A stretch of DNA of 64,000 nt from Latrodectus hesperus. Its lineage: Eukaryota > Arthropoda > Arachnida > Araneae > Theridiidae. The translations under genes and the position numbers were made by a program. The notes below the pieces were generated by a model. That model searched no databases. It was not told where the DNA came from and saw only the letters and a program-made list of their open reading frames with translations. The stretch lies in assembly GCA_037975125.1 (NCBI GenBank), contig JAJQOW010000014.1, forward strand, positions 22,703,914 through 22,767,913. Direction: 5' to 3'. This document shows, piece by piece, positions 55,561 to 64,000 of this stretch. Every line of letters begins with the position of its first letter. Positions within the stretch are counted from its first letter, which is position 1.

Positions 55561-55686
55561 CCTTCTTCTAATACACTGTTTCTTAATTGGAGTTACTCCA
55601 AGAAACGGTAAAATATTAGATATGTCAAATGTGATAAAATAATTAAAAAGCAAAGGCTATTTCAGATTGAAAACCTTCTTCTAATA

Positions 55687-56154
55687 CAGTGTTTCTCAAC
55701 TGGGATCTCCAGTTGAGAAGGTTCTTCAAGGCTCGGTAAAATATTTCAATAAGTTCTTGCGAACCGTAAGTTTAATAATTCGACCCATTGGCACATTTTT
55801 CAAATAAATAAGTAATAAAGACAAAAATAATTTTGAAATAAATAATTAGAGAGTTAAAATAATTTTATGAATTATATTACGATAGATATTCAGCATTCAA
55901 GTAATCAGGGATATTCAAGGCAGACAGGGGTACACTAACTGGTGTACACTAAATGTACGGTACGGCAGTTTATGAACGGCGATTAAGTACATTGTTGTCA
56001 GTTTGTTATATTTATCATCATCGATCATATTTTTCTAAACTAATAAGCTATTGTTATTTGTAAGTGCTGTTTTAATATCAGTTGTCGGCTGAAGGCATAC
56101 TGGATTTTGAGTAGACAGCTAGATATTTCGCCGACCGGCGGTTGAGAAACACTG
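55687..56154. mobile_element. hAT-like non-autonomous element with 8-bp TSD
   Basis: 468 bp flanked by perfect TTCTAATA duplications at 55679-55686 and 56155-56162. Ends: CAGTGTTTCTCAACTGGG and, reversed, CAGTGTTTCTCAACCGCC (14 bp identical). No transposase. A short diverged copy of its left end lies immediately upstream at 55563-55625. Confidence 0.85.
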
Positions 56155-56329
56155 TTCTAATAGACTGGCAACAGGTGATTCATGTCGAAAAAAACTAAGT
56201 CAGAGATAATTATCGGTGAGAAGATCTCTCCAGAGGCCACTTACTGTAGTACATGAGTTAGAAGTAGTGGAAAAACCCATTGGTAAATGAATTGACTTCT
56301 TTTTATCTTCATTGAAAAACATTAGATAT

Positions 56330-56810
56330 TATGTGGCACGTTGATAACCTTGGCAACGAGATAGCCGATGAGATCGCTAAAGAGTCCCGTAATTCTCCTC
56401 AGCCATTCAAATGCTTCAACCTCATTGACGCCAGTCAGTTGCCAGTCGAAAATTAATTTGCCAGCAAGAGTTAAAAAGTTTTCCATTCTAGAAATAAAGA
56501 GCGATAGAACCATATCAACTATAAGAATCAGACTGAGAACAAAACACTTGAAAGGCATGAGAATTTCTTCAGATGGACAAAGGAGTTACACCAGGCTTTG
56601 ACCTCACTGCTCAGATAACACCCAACTGTCTCCACAACACATCTTCAGCTGTCCAAGCTTTTTAACATCAGCGTAGAGGACCCTGTGGAGCTTCTTTTAG
56701 CAGATAAAGCTATAGAGATCGCCAGGGCTGTCTTCGACAGCCTCGGGGACATTAAGGATTTTTGCACGTATCCCACGGACACGACATCATCATCATCATC
56801 ATCAAATATT
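56330..56810 (+). pseudogene. LINE RNase H and 3' end fragment
   Basis: Begins with HVDNLGNEIADEIAKESRNS (RNase H 'H.D..GNE.AD..AK'), then ENFFRWTKELHQALTSLL-like decay, LQLSKLFNISVEDPVELL and KAIEIARAVFDSLGDI, ending in a (CAT)n run at about 56787-56805. The LF.I...P..LL...AIEIA.AV...LG pattern is the tail of the same LINE family as 44395-44835. Confidence 0.65.
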
Positions 56811-57030
56811 ATGTGGAAATCACAAGATGCGGGATATTAGGCTTCTGATAAAGCATTAACGTCTTTTAGCTAGTACAGTGTATAGAAATGGTACCAGAGC
56901 TTTGGTGTCTATCTCGCCATTTGATCCTGGCTCAAAATAACCATGCGTTAGGTGTAATAGAAGTTTATTACATATTAACCAATTAGTATCGCCCAGTATC
57001 CTTCATGTTACTTAGTGGAGCAATAGCTGT

Positions 57031-57259
57031 TTGCATTGTAAGGCATTTGAATATCGAGAACGTAAGGCTGCTTTCCGGGTGGATTTTTCACAGACGGCAG
57101 GTCATATTCTTGTGTTGGAAGAGATTCAGAAAATTCCCAAGCACCCACCCGATCGAATTGCAAGCACAAAGATAGCTCAAAATTTATCTCTCGTTGTTCA
57201 CCAATGGTCGGGAGAGAATCCAGGAACTTTCACGCAGAAAAGTGAGATCTTAGCCCTAG
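57031..57259 (+). other. Unassigned ORF fragment
   Basis: An open stretch (HCKAFEYRERKAAFRVDFSQ, TAGHILVLEEIQKIPKHPPD, RIASTKIAQNLSLVVHQWSG) with normal-looking composition that ends at a retroposon insertion. Read past the insertion it continues about 35 residues more. I recognise no family. It is either an old transposon or part of an unrecognised gene. Confidence 0.25.
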
Positions 57260-57568
57260 TTGGTTGGTTGGGTTATATGGCGCAAGGTCCAAAATTAGAC
57301 ATGCTGCGCCAAAACTATGATTTCAATTTTTTAAAAATTTTATTTATATATTCTTTATTAACTCAAGCAACATTAAAACTTTAAAAAATAAAAATAAATG
57401 TATATGAAATAATTAAAAGCCTTAGGTACATATAGAGACATACACACAAATATATATATATAAATAACACAAAAGTTTAAAATTAAATAAAATATATGGT
57501 AAAAAACCTATTGCTCTTAAAAACCCAAATAGGTTTCTGTGGGGTGGATCCCCCGATCTTAGCCCTAG
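57260..57568. repeat. Retroposon with 14-bp target duplication
   Basis: Perfect direct repeats GATCTTAGCCCTAG at 57246-57259 and 57555-57568 bracket about 295 bp starting TTGGTTGGTTGGGTTATATG and ending TCTGTGGGGTGGATCCCCC. The inside is AT-rich with no ORF. Which end is the tRNA head is not obvious. The flanking host sequence, when joined across, is continuous. Confidence 0.8.
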
Positions 57569-57709
57569 ATCATGGTGAAATCTACTGCAAGTTACAGTTA
57601 GAGAACAAAACCATTGTCTTAGGCACTCCAATCGCTGTAGTTTTTATATTTTTCCTGTACAGTGACAACAGAGTCTAAAAGGAAATGGCCTATAAGATCC
57701 GTGTTTTCA

Positions 57710-58045
57710 GTTGTTGTTGCACCAGTAGACTTCTCTGTACTTATTCTAGAGTAGGGGTTTACCAGTGGAAGCAGCCGGGTGAGAGTCTTCGTAATTTAAA
57801 AGCAGGGATCAAACGGAAGACCGGCAATACTTGGCCTGACACCACCATAATTATCATTCCCCTTGGATTATATTGTGACCACGATCTATTGAACGTGACC
57901 CAGCCTCCCTTAGTTGTTGTTGCTGCTCCAGCATGCTTCCCTGTACCTAGCCCTGGTTGGGCTCTACCAGTTAGAGAACCTGATGGATGTTTGGTTAAGT
58001 TGGGAGTAATAAGCACGGCATCCTCACCAGCTAGACCACAACAGC
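57710..58045 (-). repeat. SINE family A, inverted copy
   Basis: The plus strand shows the reversed tail module (CGGGTGAGAGTCTTCG, AAAAGCAGGGATCAAACGG) seen at 24125-24365 and 28020-28070, then TGGCCTGACACCACC, GTGACCACGATCTATTGAAC and CAGCATGCTTCCCTGTACC (reversed body of 27860-27910). The head is probably near 58040. Confidence 0.6.
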
Positions 58046-58566
58046 CTTAATCTGGGATTGAAATGAAAAAAATTCTGGATGTGTTTAAGAACATCAACAT
58101 TTTTCTACATTAAGGAAATTACGATCGACCGGTGGACTACCAAGACGGAATGATTGCCGATGCTTATTTTTATGATCTGATTCTTAAGAACATGCTAAAC
58201 TCTCGATCATCATTGTATATGATCGCAAGATAAGTAAGAAATTAAAATTAGCTCACGATTTGGAAAAGACTGCCCACTCCCTTGTTTGCATCCATGTTTC
58301 CTGTCTTGTTAACAATAATTAGTGTCAGATTTATTTTTTAGTATAGGATTTAGAAAAAAAAGATAAATTCTTATCAGATGCGATTCCCTCTGACCGTTTT
58401 TAAAATATTGATTTTAATTCAAAAAGCTGAGTTGAGAGTTTGAAGAAGTGAAATTATTTGCAACTTACTCTTTTTCAAAAGAATTCATCTCGATATATTT
58501 AAGAACGATACATTTCAAAATTACGAAAGAATGATTTTCAATATCATCACTTTCTTCACTCTAGTT

Positions 58567-59214
58567 CAGGGATAGGCAAATTACGACCCGTGGGCCAACT
58601 CCGGCACGCGCCGGAAGGTTTTGTGCGGCCCGCGGATAGAATTTTAATTTGTTGGTTCGATGGAAATTAAAAGAAAATCTGATTTATATGTTATACATTC
58701 ATCTCTTTTTCTACTTTCTTTAAAATTTCCACTTTTTTTATTTATTTATTTTTTTCAAAAGATTGATGATTTTTTGGCATTCTCTATTTTTATCTTACAA
58801 GACATAAATCGACGGAAATAGCAAGCACAGACAGCTGTAATCGTTAAAGTGTTAAAAGCGGAAACTCTTTGCTAATTATAGTTACATTAATATCTCAAGC
58901 CCAGAAAATCAGTGCTATGTTTGCTTCATAATATATCAGCGAACAAGTGTTTTCAACTATGAACCTTAGAAAGAATCATTTTCAACAGATTCTGACAGAT
59001 AAGCATGTAACTTCATTCCTTAGAATGAGTACAATTCACTTCGAATCTCAATATAAATGCCACATTTACAAGAGAAATCGCACTTTTTACTATCTCATTA
59101 ACATACTTAAAAACTTATATATTGTTTTTAAAATTTCACAAAAAATTATCTTGGCCCGCCAAAAAATTTTTTTTAAATTTTTGGCCCGCGACCGAAAAAG
59201 TTTGCCCATTTCTG
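58567..59214 (+). mobile_element. hAT element with transposase C-terminal scrap
   Basis: 648 bp; TIRs CAGGGATAGGCAAATT and, reversed, CAGAAATGGGCAAACT. 8-bp flanks CTCTAGTT (58559-58566) and TTCTAGTT (59215-59222), one mismatch. At about 58930-59050 the plus strand encodes SEQVFSTMNLRKNHFQQILT and DKHVTSFLRMSTIHF, the dimerisation tail of a hAT transposase. The rest of the transposase is deleted. Confidence 0.85.
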
Positions 59215-59222
59215 TTCTAGTT

Positions 59223-60100
59223 CATCATTTGGAATAACAACTCAAATACCTTAAGTGTCTAAAATCCACCAGTTTTTGTTGTTCAAAAAAATAAGACTAA
59301 AATTAGTGTAAGAAAGTGTGTGTGATCAAAGCATTTTTAACCATGCTTGTGAAATGAAAAGTGCATTAGGAAAGAAAACAAAAGTTGTTAATTGTTTTTC
59401 TCACGAAACTACTTAATCTAAATTGATTTAAGTGGTTTACGAAATAAACTTAGATGTGGGCATCTCTAGGGTCTTGCAGAACGATGCGCGACTTGCGTTT
59501 CGTTCGATCGAGAGCGATCGCGCATCATTTCTTACAATCGAGAAGTAGACACCTGTGGAAATCAGAGTAATCTATCGGTAGTGGACCAAAAGGAGTGAAA
59601 AAGCTATTATTTCATTTACGGAATTCTATGAGGAGCTTTACATTTAATTTAAGAACAATAAAAACTGCTTTGTCATTGGGTCCCCACACAGTATTAGCTC
59701 ATTGCTAAAAAGAACTGCCGCATTACAATGTGGTATGGACCCAAAGACTGTCTGAAGGTATCTTAAAGGCAATTGGCACCATGAGTCCACCAGGAAAATC
59801 CGCAAATCTATAAAAATGCGAGGTGGTGATTTTTTTTCTAAACGGCAGGTTGCAAGGCATCCGCAAGATAAGCTCAATAATGCTCACATTTGAAGGTGTA
59901 AGTGGCCATAGTGGAAGAATTTAAAATCAGAAGATACATGCTAGAATCATGAAGAAGTTGTTATGGTAGTTGGTATGTGAGCAGCAACATACATCGCTAT
60001 ATCTAATCCATATCCAAAGCCACTTTCAGATACTGACTGGGGCTTGCTTGCACCACCATGTATGTACTCAATCCAAAGTTGGACTCAACTAATTAGGCGG
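59223..60100. other. Intergenic, unassigned
   Basis: About 880 bp. A short palindromic GC-richer patch near 59485-59525 (TTCGATCGAGAGCGATCGCG) stands out. ORF 59644-59877 (minus) has no recognised domain. Confidence 0.3.
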
Positions 60101-60109
60101 TAGCAGCTA

Positions 60110-60299
60110 GGTGTGTGTGTGTTCATAATTTGTTAGCAGAGGCACCCCAATACTTGACCACCCCCAGAGATCAGCCCATTTTACGTAGAAGAAATTGTGA
60201 CCACGACCTATTTTATGGGCCCAAGCTGCCTCTTTGGCGCAGTTTAGCTGATTTCAGCTCTTGTGCCATTAAATTCCATAATAATAATAATCCAGCTGC
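60110..60299 (-). repeat. SINE family A fragment
   Basis: Contains GTGACCACGACCTATTTTAT, matching GTGACCACGATCTATTGAAC at 57879, and TGCCTCTTTGGCGCAG, ending at the hAT insertion at 60308 after an (AAT)n run. Confidence 0.45.
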
Positions 60300-60307
60300 T
60301 TCTAGTG

Positions 60308-61711
60308 CAATGGCTGGCAACCTGCGACTCTTTGCTTCTCTTCTCCAAAATGTTTATTTTTTTATTTTTTTACTGAAATTGAAGCATTACTTCTTGAAAA
60401 GAATGTTCACCATGCACAGCTAACGAATGATCTGTGGATCCAGAAATTTCATTTTACGCAGTGGATGTTACTTCTCATTTAAAGCAACTTAATCGTAAGT
60501 TACATGGAAAAAGGAAACACAATTTTTTCAACATTTAACAAGAAGTAATTTCATTCAAAAACAAATTGTCGCTTTTTGCTGAAGATTTTGAAAGAGAAAC
60601 CCCAATTCACTTTACATGCCTATTAAAATACTATTGAGAAAGTAAGTTTATAATATTAACATTTGCTATTTCAACACAATTTTTTCAACATTAGAAGAAG
60701 TAATTTCATTCGACAACAAATTGTCGCTTTTTGCTGAAGATTTTGAAAGAGAAACCCCAATTCACTTTCCATGCCTATTAAAATACTATTGAGAAAGTAA
60801 GTTTAATATTGAAATTTGCTATTTCAAAATAAAACTAATAAATATGATGAATAAGGAAGATATTTTCACAGCAGGTTTAAAGACTTCATAAACAACAAAG
60901 CAATGTATAAGCGACAGCAAAAACTTTTGTAATAAAACTTCTTGAATGTCACGCGGAAATAGAACTCATTTTTTACACCCTTTAATATTGATATTGACAG
61001 TTTTGAAATAGCAGTTCCTTGATTTAAAAAGCAAAGAATTATGGAGCACATAATTCGAGCGTCTTTGAGCCGCTTTAGAGCTATTGGAGAGAAATGAATA
61101 TGAATTAAGTTTACAACACAAGTAATCTACTTTTAAAAGAGCTTCTGAGGGAAAATGGGTTGATTTTCAACACTTGGAACAGTTTTCCTGATTCATATGG
61201 TAAACTGAAAAAACTGGCTTTTGCTATTATTTCCTTATTTGGGTCTACATATTCATGCGAACAATCATTTTCAAGCATGAACAATATCATGAATAAATTG
61301 AGAAATCGCCTTATTGATGAGAGTTTGGAATTGTGCCTCAAATTAAAAACTACATCATACAAATCTGATTTATCCTTACTTCCTCACAGGGAAATGAAAA
61401 GCCAGTATTCACATCAGTGGAGTATTTAGTTATTTTTAAGAATACATTTTGTATTATTTTACTGGTAATATTTTTAAATAAATATTATTATCTTTTTATA
61501 AAAATAATACCAAGTTTTACTAAATTTACTGTTAGTGAAACTAAGACTTGTGTAGGAAAAGTAAACTTGAAAGTGAACTTTTAATACATTAATTCCGTCC
61601 CCAACTAAAGCAAAGCTTATGTTAAAAAAAAAAAAAGGCTCTTTGAATAAATTCCATGTGGAAATTATCTATCTTTGGGCCTTCTGTGAATGACAAGGTC
61701 GCTGACCACTG
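60308..61711 (+). mobile_element. hAT element (ZBED/GTF2IRD2-like transposase remnant)
   Basis: 1404 bp; TIRs CAATGGCTGGCAACCT and, reversed, CAGTGGTCAGCGACCT. 8-bp flanks TTCTAGTG (60300-60307) and CTCTAGTG (61712-61719), one mismatch. At 61150-61430 the plus strand encodes FNTWNSFPDSYGKLKKLAFA, STYSCEQSFSSMNNIMNKLR and NRLIDESLELCLKL, the C-terminal dimerisation region of a hAT transposase like those domesticated in vertebrate GTF2IRD2/ZBED proteins. The middle is mostly deleted and holds a 157-bp tandem duplication. Confidence 0.88.
60517..60828 (+). repeat. 157-bp tandem duplication inside the hAT element
   Basis: Two units starting ACACAATTTTTTCAACATT at 60517 and 60674, nearly identical for about 150 bp, including AAATTGTCGCTTTTTGCTGA and GAGAAACCCCAATTCACTTT. 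Each encodes KLSLFAEDFERETPIHF, a segment of hAT transposase. Confidence 0.9.
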
Positions 61712-61721
61712 CTCTAGTGAA

Positions 61722-61815
61722 CACAACGGAACTTCCGGTTATACCGGGATTCGAACTCACTATCTTCCGATAATGAGAACGAATCACTAACCAAACAGGC
61801 CACTACGGTGGTACA
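61722..61815 (-). repeat. tRNA-like SINE head
   Basis: On the minus strand: CCACCGTAGTGGCCTG, TTTGGTTAGTGATTCG and TGAGTTCGAATCCCGG, the same pol III head as 24125 and 27640. The body is missing because the hAT element borders it. Confidence 0.65.
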
Positions 61816-61978
61816 ATTGTCATGTATAATAAAAAATAAAATGAAGCACTGAATAAATCCTTTATTAATTAAAAAAGGAATATTACTTATTCAATTTAAA
61901 ATTATAAAAACAATTAGAAAACATCAATAAATGAATTTAACACACAGAGTGAGTCATAATTATATCATTCATTGATAT

Positions 61979-62367
61979 GTTGCTTATAACACTTGGACAA
62001 GCCAAGCTCGCTCTGCCATTGGCTATGCGAATTTAAGTCAATAGAGAACATCTTTCGTTTTGGATCCGAGCACCCCGAAGGTGAAAGTACGACTTTGCTC
62101 CATTAAGGTGCCTCGTCATTTTGAACCATGCTCAGGTGACGAGGCCACACCTGAGCTGGCACTGTCCTCTCCACATCCACGCCATATGAGCAGAAGGACT
62201 TTGGACATCACAGATTAATGTGAACATGTTCCCAACCCACGGAGTTCCAGCAACCCAGTGAAGGAGAGTACACCGTGGTCACCCTCCCAACCACTGCCCG
62301 CAGCAAATGATGTTTCACTTTGCTGAGCTTACGGGAAGCGGCGGGAAGCTACTGAGCCACTGGAGTT
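61979..62367 (+). repeat. SINE family B with 13-bp target duplication
   Basis: Full second copy of 25181-25577 in the same orientation. Flanked by CATTCATTGATAT at 61966-61978 and 62368-62380. Ends ACTGAGCCACTGGAGTT, as in the first copy. Confidence 0.88.
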
Positions 62368-62478
62368 CATTCATTGATATAAGTTTATAAATGAAAAAAT
62401 TTCTGTGTAGTATTCCAATTTACTGAATTGACGATAACATTGTGGTGTGTAAAATTTCAACTTTGCTATGTGGGTGTG

Positions 62479-62479
<1 letters not shown>

Positions 62480-62545
<66 letters not shown>
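62480..62545. repeat. (TA)n microsatellite
   Basis: About 66 bp of pure AT/TA repeat. Confidence 0.95.
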
Positions 62546-62548
<3 letters not shown>

Positions 62549-63704
62549 ACATAAAATGTTGATAAAATTTTCCTTTACTAATCGCAAATCATACTATGAA
62601 GGTAGAAATCTACAGATTTAGATACAAGAAACAAACTCATAAATTAAATAGAAACATTTAGCGCCCAAAAACGATAGAAACGCCACAAAATTCGTAGAAT
62701 AATCCGGCGCAATTTATTTATTACAATTAATAAATCATCGCGTCCTCTTTTTTTAATAATGGATTATCCTCATACAGAAATAGATTTTTAGAATTATAGC
62801 ATTTTCAATCTTTAGAGAATTGATTATCTTATGCACAAAGAATATTATATGTAAATAAATTTAACTGGATTAATTGTAAAAAGCGAGTCTATTTCTAAAA
62901 AGTGTTTCATTTAGGTTCACAAATTGCTTAAAAACAATCGCAATTAGAAAGGGAATTTATGATCCTGAATTCCTTTCAAAAAATATATTTTGAGTATTCT
63001 CATTTTAGTATTTCTGATGCATTCTAAAATTATTGTTTTGATAATATGCTCCTAACATTCTCACTCATTTGAAAAAAATTTACTTCACTAAATTTTTAAC
63101 CAGTATAATTTAAATAAATACACTAAAATTATGATCAATTTATGTATTCTTTATAAGATAAATTATAAAATATAAATATGGAAGATATACATTATTAATA
63201 TAAAAAGAAGAATATAAAAATGCATTTAAAATTTGATAACACATATGATACGGAGGCAATTCTTAAAAAATAAAAATCATTGCCACGAAATTTTTAAAAA
63301 ATAATAGATTTATTTCCATTCACTATATTTAATACACATTAACATAGGGAGATAACTATATATTCCTGAATCTAAATTATACTTCTGTCACTGCTTATAA
63401 TGCAAACTTATTGACGTAAACAATTATTTTAGATTTTAAACTCTAAATGTATGACACAAAATTAATTCTAAGGAATTAAAAGCATATATGGGGTTCATTT
63501 GTTATTATTCATTATTTGATACACATTAATTTTACAGAATATTTGCGGATATTTAAGCCCAAAATCTTATTATATTATTTAGTTTTAATAGAAACTCTTA
63601 AATAATAATTTTTTAAAAAATATAATCTCTTCTTATATTTCTTCAAAAATGTTTAATATTGTTATATAATTTTATACATTTTATCATACTTAGTTGATAA
63701 GTAA

Positions 63705-63782
<78 letters not shown>

Positions 63783-64000
63783 ATTAAAGTGAAAAAAGTC
63801 TATATCGTGTTGTTAGACATGGTTCCAACCAATAAATATCAAATAATAAAAAATGAATTTCTTAAGAATAAAATCTCAACTTTTAATTAATAAAACTTTC
63901 TATTTTTAAAACACATTCAACATTGTTACCTAATTTCATATATTTTAACGTAATATAATAATTGATGCACACTTAAGTATTATTAAGAATGTGTCAAAAT
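62546..64000. other. AT-rich DNA to window end
   Basis: No gene, element end or LDLa exon recognised. Contains the (TA)n tract at 63703-63777. If the CG3556-like gene's first exon is in the window, I could not find it here. Confidence 0.5.
63703..63777. repeat. (TA)n microsatellite
   Basis: About 75 bp of pure TA repeat. Confidence 0.95.

Noticed and set aside
61722..61815. Possible genuine tRNA gene
   Set aside because: Same head recurs with SINE bodies at 24125 and 27640; no proper cloverleaf ends.
51191..64000. First exon with signal peptide of the CG3556-like gene
   Set aside because: No Cys-rich LDLa exon or hydrophobic leader with a matching phase-1 donor could be identified among the transposons.

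Overview
This window is AT-rich nuclear DNA from an animal, most likely an arthropod and probably an arachnid. The evidence is small exons in long introns with GT-AG boundaries, no operon-like packing, two animal gene families, and a dense mixed load of decayed transposons and tRNA-headed SINEs. The spider/arachnid assignment is an inference from the general look of the repeats and proteins, not a proof.

Two host genes can be supported, both on the minus strand. (1) 2333-8200: the first four coding exons of a WIPI/Atg18 PROPPIN (WIPI1/WIPI2 type), which acts in autophagosome formation. It starts at an ATG at 8200; the 3' exons, including the lipid-binding FRRG region, lie off the left edge. 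(2) 21188-51190: eight exons covering at least 30 kb of a secreted-type protein. In order it has two LDL-receptor class A modules, an acidic Ser-rich linker, a Tyr/Pro/Arg-rich repeat tract, an alpha/alpha-barrel part resembling intrinsic factor/transcobalamin, and a C-terminal DUF4430-like domain. This matches the family of Drosophila CG3556. All exon phases agree except in the large exon 46744-47760, where the reading frame breaks once. The start and signal peptide lie off the right edge or were not found.

Everything else is intron or intergenic DNA filled with mobile elements. Region by region: 0-9.9 kb WIPI introns and AT-rich DNA; 10-12.3 kb a decayed jockey-like LINE and a second LINE 3' end; 12.6-15.3 kb an AT-rich repeat family and a small MITE; 18.8-21.2 kb a remnant chimera of LTR-element gag/protease, C2H2 fingers and LINE RNase H directly downstream of gene 2's stop codon; 21.4-28.7 kb a Tigger-like MITE, SINEs and LINE ends; 31-35.5 kb a foldback element, LINE ends and a SINE; 38-42.5 kb a CRE-rich MITE, a Tigger-like remnant split by a Tc1 element with its inverted repeats, and a hairpin MITE; 43-50.9 kb SINEs, a LINE end, a decayed Tc1 element and a nearly intact mariner; 51.5-62.4 kb a piggyBac deletion derivative, a Harbinger-like MITE, three hAT insertions with duplicated target sites, LINE and SINE copies. 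Five (TA)n microsatellites of about 65-85 bp and several smaller ones are scattered through.

I see no bona fide tRNA, rRNA, CRISPR or prokaryotic gene. The most interesting items are the frame break or possible 41-nt intron in gene 2, its unusual domain order and coding minisatellite, the gag/zinc-finger chimera, the shared target-site preference of the three hAT insertions, and SINE families that exchange heads and tails.
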